64,000 bases of DNA from an uncultured Bacteroidales bacterium (lineage in GTDB: Bacteria; Bacteroidota; Bacteroidia; Bacteroidales; Muribaculaceae), in NCBI GenBank assembly GCA_902776955.1, contig CACYSG010000007.1, forward strand, positions 20,673-84,672, written 5' to 3'. Under the pieces are notes generated by a model. It was not told the origin of the DNA. It ran no database searches and saw nothing but the letters and a program-made list of their open reading frames with translations. The translations under genes and the position numbers were made by a program. This document shows, in pieces, positions 45,522 through 52,727 of this stretch; within the stretch, counting starts at the first letter, position 1, and each line of letters begins with the position of its first letter.

Positions 45522-46175
45522 ATGATGAACGGGAAAAAGATATGCAAGTCCCTGCGTGAAATCCGTTGCCGCATCGCCAGGGCCAACGACATTGACTACA
45601 CGCCCGCCGTCTGCACCCATGAGGGCAACTGCGCCGGCACCTGTCCGGCTTGTGAGAGCGAACTGCGCTACATCGAGCGCCAGTTGCTCCGACGCACCGC
45701 CACGGGCAAGAAAGTGGCGCTCGCCGGGCTGGCCTTGGGGGCCGCCTCATTGATGCCCATGCATGCACAGCAGGTGGCAAACACTACTCCCCCAAGCACC
45801 CAGCATCAGCCATCCAAACCCATTGTCGATGCCGCTCCCGGGGACACCACGGCAGTCGTGGTGCGCGGCAAGATCATCGCCAAGGATGACAACGAGCCCA
45901 TCATCGGTGCGTCCGTGATGCTCAAGGGGACCGAACTCGGCATGGAGACCGACTTCGACGGCAATTTTGCCATTCGAGTACCCAAGGACAGCCAACTCGT
46001 CATCATCTATGTGGGATACGAGGACTACGAATACGAGGTTAAAAAGGCAACTCCAGGCGAAGAAATCGTCATTGCCCTTGAACCCGATGAGTCCCAAATA
46101 TTGATGGGCGTTGTATCGATTGCGCGTACACCCATGTCAGCCGTCGATGCCGACATCTACATGCCCGACCACTAA
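45522..46175 (+). CDS. Membrane protein with N-terminal Cys cluster and carboxypeptidase-regulatory-like domain
   Basis: The protein has 217 residues. Near residues 30-48 is a cysteine cluster (CTHEGNCAGTCPACESE), suggesting a cytoplasmic metal-binding or redox unit. A single helix follows (KKVALAGLALGAASLMPM, about 65-85). The C-terminal half, with 'VRGKIIAKDDNEPIIGASVMLKGTE', 'TDFDGNFAIRVP' and 'VIIYVGYEDYE', is a CarboxypepD_reg-like beta-sandwich, common at the N-terminus of TonB-dependent receptors. The combination of a cytoplasmic Cys unit with an outside beta-sandwich is unusual. It could be a signalling or anchoring protein. The function is not known. Confidence 0.65.
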   Translation: MMNGKKICKSLREIRCRIARANDIDYTPAVCTHEGNCAGTCPACESELRYIERQLLRRTATGKKVALAGLALGAASLMPMHAQQVANTTPPSTQHQPSKPIVDAAPGDTTAVVVRGKIIAKDDNEPIIGASVMLKGTELGMETDFDGNFAIRVPKDSQLVIIYVGYEDYEYEVKKATPGEEIVIALEPDESQILMGVVSIARTPMSAVDADIYMPDH

Positions 46176-46211
46176 ACCACAAGGCTCCCGTTCGAGACAA
46201 TAACAGGAGAC

Positions 46212-47357
46212 ATGACAAATACATCCTATCGTCCCCGCAATCCAGGCCACGACTATTACGGCACGGGGACCTACCTCATCACGCTCGTGGTGAGCGAGCG
46301 GTCGCCGTTGCTTGGACGGCTAGGCGAGGATGTCAGGCACCCCGAGGTCGTGCTGTCACCGTTGGGTGAAGCGGTAAAGCAAGCCTGGGAAATCATCCCC
46401 GAGAAACAGGCGGCTCACGGCAATCACGTGGCAGTACACGCCTGCGTCTGCATGCCCGACCATTTCCATGGCGTGCTCGAGGTGCTCAAGCCCATGCCAT
46501 GGAGCCTGGGCGACATCATCCAGGCCTTCAAGGCGGCATGCACCAGCCACTGGCAGCAGCAACACGGGCACGGCCATTCCAGCAATCGACCGATATCGGT
46601 CGATTGCCACAGTCCTCATGCCCCGGCATGGCTGCGCGAGAAGGCCCGCCTCCACGACAGCGAGGGCTCACTCATCCGCGCCATGTCCAACCGGCAGCGC
46701 CAGGAGTACTACGCCCTGGTGGGCAGGGAGCAGCGACCGCTGTTCGACGACAATTACGACGACACGGTGTGCCTCGACCAGCGGCACCGCCAGGCCATGG
46801 TTGCCTACGTCCACGACAACCCGCGTCGCGCCATTATGCGCCGCGCCTTTCCCCAGTTGATGCAACGCAGCCTCCATGTCCAAATCGCAGGGCGCGACTA
46901 TGGCATCTTCGGCAACCTGTTCCTGCTGCGGTGGGCCAATAAGGTGCAGGTGCAATGCCACCGCCGGCATCCCGTCACCAGGGAGCCCTACGAGACCACG
47001 CCCGACTATGCCCGCCAGCACCAGCAATGGGTGGATGCCATCATCGGTGGGGCCACCGTCATTGTCACCCCCGGCATCTCACGCGGCGAACTGATGATGA
47101 AAAACGAATGCCTCAAGAGCGGCTATCCCCTCATCCATATCCAGAAGGAACCCATCACGGCCCTTTGGAAACCCGAGCGGATGCGGTTTGAGGCCTGCGC
47201 TAACGGCAGCCTGCTCATTCTCGCGCCCTGGGGCCTCGATGCCATGGCGACCGTCAACGGCGTGCCTGCCGACACCGACTACAGCCGTTTCCACAACATG
47301 AACCATCTTGCCGCCGAGATTTGCGCCTTCAACGGCAACGCCACCATCCTGAGATAA
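46212..47357 (+). CDS. RAYT-like Y1 transposase (HUH endonuclease) with an added C-terminal domain
   Basis: The protein has 381 residues. The N-terminal 200 residues fit REP-associated tyrosine transposases: the HUH motif in 'CVCMPDHFHGVLEV' (near residue 80-90) and 'LFDDNYDDTVCL...YVHDNPRRA', where the Tyr of NYDD is the likely nucleophile. The C-terminal 130 residues ('GGATVIVTPGISRGELMMKN... WKPERMRFEACANGSLLILAPW') are not part of the usual RAYT. They resemble a Rossmann-like DprA/SLOG-type domain; this is inferred from pattern. A perfect 26-bp palindrome lies inside the coding sequence. RAYTs mobilise REP hairpins in other bacteria, and hairpin elements occur in this window. No REP flanks are seen right at the gene. 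Confidence 0.75.
   Translation: MTNTSYRPRNPGHDYYGTGTYLITLVVSERSPLLGRLGEDVRHPEVVLSPLGEAVKQAWEIIPEKQAAHGNHVAVHACVCMPDHFHGVLEVLKPMPWSLGDIIQAFKAACTSHWQQQHGHGHSSNRPISVDCHSPHAPAWLREKARLHDSEGSLIRAMSNRQRQEYYALVGREQRPLFDDNYDDTVCLDQRHRQAMVAYVHDNPRRAIMRRAFPQLMQRSLHVQIAGRDYGIFGNLFLLRWANKVQVQCHRRHPVTREPYETTPDYARQHQQWVDAIIGGATVIVTPGISRGELMMKNECLKSGYPLIHIQKEPITALWKPERMRFEACANGSLLILAPWGLDAMATVNGVPADTDYSRFHNMNHLAAEICAFNGNATILR
46582..46607. repeat. Perfect 26-bp palindrome inside the RAYT-like gene
   Basis: GCAATCGACCGAT (46582-46594) is exactly reverse-complemented by 46595-46607. It encodes residues 124-132 (SNRPISVDC) without disturbing the frame. It may be an inserted palindromic unit or a binding site. 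Confidence 0.7.
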
Positions 47358-47374
47358 CCGCTATCAATAAAAAG

Positions 47375-47418
47375 ACAAGCAAAGCACCTGGTTGAATTTC
47401 ACCGGGTGCTTTGCTTGT
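47375..47418. terminator. Bidirectional terminator between the RAYT-like gene and the tRNA
   Basis: An 18-bp stem with one G-T pair (47375-47392 and 47401-47418) and an 8-nt loop lies between the plus-strand stop and the 3' end of the minus-strand tRNA. Confidence 0.75.
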
Positions 47419-47421
47419 TTG

Positions 47422-47495
47422 TGGTCCCACTTGGGCTTGAACCAAGGACTCCCTGATTATGAGTCAGGTGCTCTAACCAACTGAGCTATAGGACC
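47422..47495 (-). tRNA. tRNA with anticodon CAT, probably tRNA-Ile2 (lysidine type)
   Basis: On the minus strand the 74-nt sequence starts GGTCCTATAGCTCAG and ends GGGACCA, with a 7-bp acceptor stem, D-arm AGTTGGTTA, TTCAAGC T-loop and no encoded CCA. The anticodon CAT is at 47461-47459. The anticodon arm reads GACTCATAATC, the same as E. coli tRNA-Ile2, and the first bases do not match initiator tRNA. I therefore favour Ile2 (C modified to lysidine by TilS) over elongator Met. A -7 box (TATCTTTG) lies upstream at 47544-47537. Confidence 0.85.
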
Positions 47496-47536
47496 GTAAG
47501 ACCAGCTACAGATGTGTTACCATCGAGTAGCGAGTG

Positions 47537-47544
47537 CAAAGATA
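47537..47544 (-). promoter_or_regulatory. -7 box for the tRNA gene
   Basis: TATCTTTG on the minus strand, 42 bases upstream of the tRNA's 5' end. Confidence 0.5.
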
Positions 47545-48146
47545 CAAAAAAAACGTGAATCGCCATCATGTGGAGAGGGGAATTTTTAGGCTTTTTCCTT
47601 GGATTTTGGCTGGCTGTAGAACAGGTGGAACGGATATTACGGAGAAAACGGATAGGACGGGGATGCCGCATACTTTGGGGTCGCGTAATGTGAGGGGGGG
47701 AAGCTAGGGCGCTAAGGTTTCTTTTGCGTCCACACTGGACAAGCGGATGAACGGACGAAGGGGGTGATTGGGGTTTTCCTAAAATATTTTAAAATCCATA
47801 GTGCTGATTTTTTCGGAAAATTGATGAAATAGAGATGATTTTTCCCGTGAAAAACGAGCAAAAAGCGCTTTAAAAGGCCGAAAATGAAACATTTTTGTAA
47901 AATAAAAAGCGCAGGGTAGGAAAAATGCCAGCAAATTGCCTATTTTCACATTTTTTAAAACTAAAAACTTTTTCTATTAGAGAAAAAAATAGTTAATTTG
48001 CATTGTTAATAAAAGGCATATCCTGTATACGGATTATGCACATAGTTGAATGCTTTTATGGGGTAAATATAGTTTTCAAGTATTAGTAATTATTGAGGGT
48101 CTCAGCAGTGATGCTTGGACCTTTCTTTTTTCTTGTCGGGCGAGGC
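47545..48146. other. Long AT-rich intergenic region, no gene seen
   Basis: About 600 bases of low GC between the tRNA and the WbqC-like gene contain no ORF with coding character and no strong hairpin. It holds many A and T runs, for example around 47940-48000. It could hold an unrecognised small RNA. Confidence 0.4.
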
Positions 48147-48815
48147 TCAAAGGCTAGAACTGTAACCGCCCTGCGGGGGGCGTGTCATGGCCGCAAGGAT
48201 GAGGATTCCCTCCCTGCCGTAGTTCATCATCAGGTCAAGGATGCTCAGGTCGGGCTTGAAGCCGTCCTGGGCCTGCCACATCTGATAATAGGGCACGTTG
48301 CCGATGGGCAAGGTGTCGGGACGCTTCATGGCGATGCGTCCACGCAGGTCGGTCACGCCCTCGGGCAGATTGTCGCCCCCGGACTGTCGAGTCTCGAGGG
48401 GCAGATCCATGAAGTCGACCACCAGTTCATGGAGCTGGCTGTTGAACTCATGCAGGTAGCGCTGGCTGCCGTGAATGACGCGCGACAAATCATCGGCGAC
48501 ATAATCAAAGTAGGGGGAACGGCCATAGGCCGAATAGAGCGCGCCCCAGTGCAGCCGTCGCCAGTCGCCGTGCTCCGAGATGAGCACGTCGCGCAGCGGG
48601 GTCGCCATGTTGTTGGTAGAGCCCACGAGGGGCACGGTGAGCGTCTGGATGCCGTTGGGACCGTCGATGCGGTAGCGGTGATGGCTGTGCCGCAAGGGCA
48701 GGCGCGCCTCATCCAGGTCGACCAACAGCGTGCCCACCTTGAGGGCAGCAGCATAGCACCGCACGCTGGCGGCACACATGCTACCCATGATGACTGCTGA
48801 TGATGTATCTAGCAT
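48147..48815 (-). CDS. WbqC-like family protein
   Basis: The protein has 222 residues. 'HRYRIDGPNGIQTLTVPLVGS', 'LISEHGDWRRLHWGALYSAYGRSPYFDYVADDL' and 'YYQMWQAQDGFKPDLSILDLMMNYG' are the conserved blocks of the WbqC family. It is a small soluble protein often found in O-antigen clusters and in Bacteroidales next to signal peptidase genes. The activity is not established, possibly sugar-nucleotide or acyl transfer related. It lies 46 bases downstream of lepB with a heptamer tract between. Confidence 0.85.
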   Translation of the reverse strand: MLDTSSAVIMGSMCAASVRCYAAALKVGTLLVDLDEARLPLRHSHHRYRIDGPNGIQTLTVPLVGSTNNMATPLRDVLISEHGDWRRLHWGALYSAYGRSPYFDYVADDLSRVIHGSQRYLHEFNSQLHELVVDFMDLPLETRQSGGDNLPEGVTDLRGRIAMKRPDTLPIGNVPYYQMWQAQDGFKPDLSILDLMMNYGREGILILAAMTRPPQGGYSSSL

Positions 48816-48840
48816 AGAATAATCATCCTTCCCGCCCCAG

Positions 48841-48867
48841 CTAAAGGCTAAAAGCTAACGGCTATTT
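48841..48867. repeat. Short CTAAnnn heptamer tract between lepB and the WbqC-like gene
   Basis: CTAAAGG, CTAAAAG, CTAACGG and a partial unit overlap the lepB stop codon at 48862-48864. Confidence 0.5.
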
Positions 48868-50307
48868 CTTATCCGGATTAGGCATCTTGAAGATGCGGTT
48901 CCAGCGGATGCCGCCGTTCATCAAGGAGTGGTCCTTGTCAAACGAGATGAGGATGATGGACGGGGTACCCACGATGTGGTCCTCGGGCACGAAGCCCCAA
49001 TAGCGGGAGTCGAGCGAGTTGTCACGGTTGTCACCCTGCATCCAGTAGTAGTCCATCTTGAAGGTGTAGCTCGTGGCGACCTTGCCGTTGATGAGGATTT
49101 GGCCGTCCTTGACCTCGAGGGTGTTGCCCTCGTAGTTGCGGATGCAACGCTCATAGAGCGGCAGGTTCTGGAGCGACAGGTTCACCGTGGCGCCCTTCTT
49201 GGGAATCCAGATGGGGCCATAGTTGGCATGCGTCCAGCCGTAGTCGGTGCCGATGGGATAGGTGATGACGGTCTCGCCGGGATCGGGTTGTATGCGCTGG
49301 ATGTTCAGCACCCACTTGTTGTCCTCGAGCTGCTTCTTCATCGCTGCGGTGAGGGGGAGGACGTAGAGGTTGGCCATCGGATTGCCGTACATGTCCACGG
49401 CGTTTTTGCGGTCGTCATAGCTGATGCCGAGTTCGTCGAACATGGTTTCGCTGATGGTAGTGCCGTCGGTCTCGACATAGTACATGTACTGGACGTTCTT
49501 GGGCTGGGGCACGGCCTGCCCGTTGATATAGACGATGCCGTCCTTGATCTGGAGGTTCTCACCAGGCAATCCCAGGCAGCGTTTCACATAGTTGTCGCGA
49601 CGGTCCACCGGTCGGTAGATGATGTCGCCAAAGACTTCGGTATTGTTGTGAACCACGTCGCGTCCCCTCTCGTAGCACAGGGTGTAATAGTCGGGGTTGG
49701 TGCACTTGAGAGCCACGGTGTCGCCCGCGGGGAAGTTGAACACGACGATATCCATGCGCTCGACATTGCGCAGGCCCTTCAGGCGATGGTAGGGCAGCTG
49801 CGGATGGTCAAAATAGGACTTGCAGTTAAAGAAGGGCAGTATGTTCTGGGTCAAGGGGAAGTGGAGCGGCGTTTGGGGCACGCGCGGACCATAGGTCACC
49901 TTGTTGACCCACAGGAAGTCGCCCGTCAGGAGGGACTTCTCGAGCGAGGACGACGGAATCTGGTAATTCTGGCCGACGAACAGGAACAGGAAGTAAACCA
50001 GCACCAGGGCATAGACGATGGCGTCAATCCAGCTCATGATGGTACGCAAGGGGCCTTTCTTCCAGCCCTTCCACGCTCCCCAGGGGATGAACTGGGTGAG
50101 GTAGATGTCGGCAAGCAACAGCAGGCCCAACAGGAGCAAGGGATTTCCCATCCAGATGGTCCACAGCACATAGATAAACGCCACGATGCCAAATCGCCAC
50201 CATCGCGTTTTCTTGACCCGTCCCAGTCGCTCACGCAGGGAACCCGTCTGCCTTACATATTCTTCTTCTTTTTTATCCTTGTTATTAACGTTGTTGTCTG
50301 TAGTCAT
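48862..50307 (-). CDS. lepB: Signal peptidase I
   Basis: The enzyme cleaves signal peptides of exported proteins at the outer face of the inner membrane. It has 481 residues from ATG 50307; the longer frame adds 24 residues without support. An acidic/lysine-rich cytoplasmic head and two to three membrane segments precede the catalytic domain. The Ser nucleophile is in 'NYQIPSSSLEKSLLTGDFLWVNKV' and the Lys general base in 'NYVKRCLGLPGE'. 'MQGDNRDNSLDSRYWGFVPEDHIVG' is box E. The protein is longer than E. coli LepB because of an insertion between the catalytic boxes, common in Bacteroidales. It probably handles the many secreted proteins here. Confidence 0.93.
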   Translation of the reverse strand: MTTDNNVNNKDKKEEEYVRQTGSLRERLGRVKKTRWWRFGIVAFIYVLWTIWMGNPLLLLGLLLLADIYLTQFIPWGAWKGWKKGPLRTIMSWIDAIVYALVLVYFLFLFVGQNYQIPSSSLEKSLLTGDFLWVNKVTYGPRVPQTPLHFPLTQNILPFFNCKSYFDHPQLPYHRLKGLRNVERMDIVVFNFPAGDTVALKCTNPDYYTLCYERGRDVVHNNTEVFGDIIYRPVDRRDNYVKRCLGLPGENLQIKDGIVYINGQAVPQPKNVQYMYYVETDGTTISETMFDELGISYDDRKNAVDMYGNPMANLYVLPLTAAMKKQLEDNKWVLNIQRIQPDPGETVITYPIGTDYGWTHANYGPIWIPKKGATVNLSLQNLPLYERCIRNYEGNTLEVKDGQILINGKVATSYTFKMDYYWMQGDNRDNSLDSRYWGFVPEDHIVGTPSIILISFDKDHSLMNGGIRWNRIFKMPNPDKK

Positions 50308-50367
50308 GTTTTTGCGTTGTTGGTAAAATTTCGGTGCGAAATTACTAAATAATGTGGAAATAAGCAG

Positions 50368-50375
50368 TAACTTTG
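50368..50375 (+). promoter_or_regulatory. -7 box for the PH-domain gene
   Basis: TAACTTTG, 30 bases before the ATG at 50406. A near match for lepB (TAATTTCG) lies on the minus strand at 50344-50337. Confidence 0.5.
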
Positions 50376-50405
50376 CCAATTAAGAAACGTTTTTTAGGAT
50401 ATGTT

Positions 50406-50768
50406 ATGAAAATAAGCAAGATCATAGCACCGGGCGAAACCATCATCTATCAGCCCAAGCTCAGCAAGTGGGCCTACCTGCAGCTGGGCCGACTGGTGCG
50501 CAACCTGACCACGACCATCTTTGTGAGCGACAAGCGCTTTTTCCACAGCCACGGCTGGATTCACCGGCACGCCCACGAGATTGTCATCGGCAAGGTCGAG
50601 AGCATCCTGGTTGAGCAGAACCTGTGGGGCCGCCTCTGCAACTACGGCACCGTCAAGGTCTCGGGTACCGGCGCCGGAACCATCATTCTGCCCTACCTCA
50701 AACGTCCCATCGAGTTCCAACGCCAGGTGCGCGCCATCCAAGGTGCAGGCACCAGCAGCGAGAATTAA
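50406..50768 (+). CDS. Bacterial PH-domain protein
   Basis: The protein has 120 residues from ATG 50406. It is a single bacterial PH (DUF304/bPH_2) domain: 'GETIIYQPKLSKWAY', 'FVSDKRFFHSHGWIHRHAHEIVIGKVESILVEQNLWGRLCNYGTVKVSGTG'. It lacks the usual membrane helices and may be peripheral. The function is unknown. Sharing the operon with the rRNA/tRNA methyltransferase gene 15 bases downstream may be incidental. Confidence 0.75.
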   Translation: MKISKIIAPGETIIYQPKLSKWAYLQLGRLVRNLTTTIFVSDKRFFHSHGWIHRHAHEIVIGKVESILVEQNLWGRLCNYGTVKVSGTGAGTIILPYLKRPIEFQRQVRAIQGAGTSSEN

Positions 50769-50783
50769 CGTCCTTGAGCTGTC

Positions 50784-51605
50784 ATGCCTATCATTGAAAT
50801 CACATCGATGGACCACCCCGGGGTGGAGGTGTTCAGCACCCTCACCGAGGCGCAGCTGCGCAACCGCCTGGAACCGGACAAGGGCATCTTCATCGCCGAG
50901 AGCCCCAAGGTGATTCATGTCGCCCTCAATGCCGGCTATGAGCCGCTGTCGCTGCTGTGCGAGCGCCGCCACATCACGGGCGATGCCGCCAGCCTGATTG
51001 AGCGCTGCGGCGACATACCCGTCTATACCGGCGAGCGTGAACTGCTGGCCTCGCTGACGGGTTACACATTGACGCGCGGTGTGCTGTGTGCCATGCGCCG
51101 CCCCCTGCCCCACCCCGTTGCCGACGTGTGCCGCGACGCCAGCCGCATCGTGGTCATCGACGGCGTGACCGACACGACCAACATCGGAGCCATCTTCCGC
51201 TCGGCAGCGGCACTGGGCATCGACGCGGTGCTGTTGACCCCGACCTCGTGCGACCCCTTGAACCGCCGTGCCGTGCGCGTGTCGATGGGCTCGGTTTTCC
51301 TCGTGCCCTGGACATGGATCGAGGAGCCCGTCACACCGCGGCTCAACGAGTTAGGGTTCCACACCGCCGCGATGGCACTGAGCGACGACTCCATCTCGCT
51401 CGACGACCCGATACTCAAACGCGAGCCACGCCTGGCCATGATCATGGGCACCGAGGGCGACGGCCTGTCCCGTGAGGCCATCACTGCCGCCGACCATGTG
51501 GTGCGCATCCCCATGCAGCATGGCGTCGATTCGCTAAACGTCGCAGCCGCCTCGGCGGTCGCCTTCTGGGAGCTGCGCAAAACACAGATTAACAACGACC
51601 AATAA
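50784..51605 (+). CDS. TrmH/SpoU-family RNA methyltransferase
   Basis: The protein has 273 residues. An N-terminal L30e-like substrate-binding part with 'FIAESPKVIHVALNAG' is followed by the SPOUT knot motifs: motif 1 'TNIGAIFRSAAALGIDAVL', motif 2 'IMGTEGDGLS' and motif 3 'VDSLNVAAASAVAFWELR'. It methylates a ribose 2'-OH of rRNA or tRNA using S-adenosylmethionine. The target cannot be told, though the size fits RlmB/TrmH relatives. Confidence 0.9.
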   Translation: MPIIEITSMDHPGVEVFSTLTEAQLRNRLEPDKGIFIAESPKVIHVALNAGYEPLSLLCERRHITGDAASLIERCGDIPVYTGERELLASLTGYTLTRGVLCAMRRPLPHPVADVCRDASRIVVIDGVTDTTNIGAIFRSAAALGIDAVLLTPTSCDPLNRRAVRVSMGSVFLVPWTWIEEPVTPRLNELGFHTAAMALSDDSISLDDPILKREPRLAMIMGTEGDGLSREAITAADHVVRIPMQHGVDSLNVAAASAVAFWELRKTQINNDQ

Positions 51606-51619
51606 AATCATATAGAACA

Positions 51620-52486
51620 ATGAGAACACCCAAGATAAGAGTAAGAATGCCCCGCTCCGCACGCACGTGGGCCTATGGATCAACCTGGAAAGAGCTGCTC
51701 CTGACCATCATCGGTACCACCATCTCGATTATACTGACCTTTGGCACCGCCGCCTGCCTCGACAGGTGCGAGCGCGTCGACGACCGCAAGATGTCGGCGC
51801 TGATGGTAATGAGCAATATCGAGAGTTTCTCACGCAATGTGGACCTCATGGCCCAGGACATCGCACGATGCGACTCCATCGGCACGTGGTTGCTCAGTTT
51901 GCCTCAGGACAGGCTCAACAAGATTTCTCCCGAAGAGGCCAGCGATATCATCAATGAGGTGATAGGCTCGATTAATTTCCTGTCACACGACAAGACCGCC
52001 GAGAGCATCTTCAGCAACAATATCGAGACGTGGAAAAACATGGACAACTTCCAGTTCATCGACAATGTGGGCAAATGCTTCGCCAAGATGAATTCCGACG
52101 AGAACAACTGGAACGAATGGGTAACCGAATTTGAGTCGGCCATCACCCGCGTCATCGAACAGATGCAGCCCAACGAGCGCACCCTGGCCAAACTGCTCTC
52201 GGACAATACCGTGCGCCAGAAAATCGAAAGCTTCCATGTCCGCAAAAACTGGCTCGATTACATCTCGGCCTATCACCGCTACCTTAATAGCCAGAACATG
52301 GTCATCATCGGCGTCACCAAGCAGGAAGTCATGGCCTTCACCGATGAGCGTGGCCGCAGCATCAACACGCCCGAGGAGGAACCCATACAATCCTCCTTCC
52401 GCACCAAGCAACTCTCGGTCGACAGCCTCACCACGCTGGCCCCGCTCATTCAGCACATCGACAGCATCCTCTACAACAAGAAATAG
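51620..52486 (+). CDS. Membrane-anchored protein of unknown function
   Basis: The protein has 288 residues. A basic N-terminus and one membrane helix (LLLTIIGTTISIILTFGTAA, about residues 26-46) precede a largely helical domain with regularly spaced charged and aromatic residues ('FHVRKNWLDYISAYHRYLNSQNMVII'). I do not recognise the family. Its C-terminal part faces the periplasm if the helix is a simple anchor. A hairpin terminator follows. Confidence 0.6.
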   Translation: MRTPKIRVRMPRSARTWAYGSTWKELLLTIIGTTISIILTFGTAACLDRCERVDDRKMSALMVMSNIESFSRNVDLMAQDIARCDSIGTWLLSLPQDRLNKISPEEASDIINEVIGSINFLSHDKTAESIFSNNIETWKNMDNFQFIDNVGKCFAKMNSDENNWNEWVTEFESAITRVIEQMQPNERTLAKLLSDNTVRQKIESFHVRKNWLDYISAYHRYLNSQNMVIIGVTKQEVMAFTDERGRSINTPEEEPIQSSFRTKQLSVDSLTTLAPLIQHIDSILYNKK

Positions 52487-52512
52487 AGCATCTCTCTTGA
52501 TTGCAAAAAACG

Positions 52513-52547
52513 AAATTCCCGAAAAACGCTTGATTTTTCGGGAATTT
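52513..52547 (+). terminator. Rho-independent terminator
   Basis: A 14-bp perfect stem (52513-52526 with 52534-52547) encloses a 7-nt loop (CGCTTGA). The stem is A/T-rich at its ends. Confidence 0.75.
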
Positions 52548-52568
52548 TCGGTTTTATGGATTGGGGGT

Positions 52569-52692
52569 GTGTCAGAATTGCGACCCGGCAATAAAACCGT
52601 GCTATCGCACGGGAAAGTTTGTGCAAACCGAAGGCAATGATGCTTGCATCAATTGCTAAGGTGCTGCCAAACTTCGGGAAATTAAACAAATT
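52569..52692. repeat. Intergenic repeat interrupted by a 65-nt hairpin insertion ('filled site')
   Basis: The flanks (GTGTCAGAATTGC... to CGGGAAA at 52610-52616, resuming at TTAAACAAATT from 52682) match 32599-32657. The inserted segment 52617-52681 ends with a second CGGGAAA (52675-52681). The insertion folds: AAGTTTG (52615-52621) with CAAACTT (52668-52674), ACC with GGT, GCAAT with ATTGC and GATGC with GCATC. This is the same layout as the core at 3861-3916. The 7-bp direct repeat suggests target duplication. Confidence 0.6.
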
Positions 52693-52727
52693 ATTATAGT
52701 TCTAGCCTTTGAATAATGAACACCTGT

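Noticed and set aside
46212-47357. Complete insertion sequence around the Y1 transposase
   Set aside because: No terminal hairpins, target duplications or passenger genes were found; the protein looks like a resident RAYT.
47422-47495. Initiator tRNA-Met
   Set aside because: The anticodon is CAT, but the acceptor begins with a paired G and the anticodon arm matches the tRNA-Ile2 pattern.
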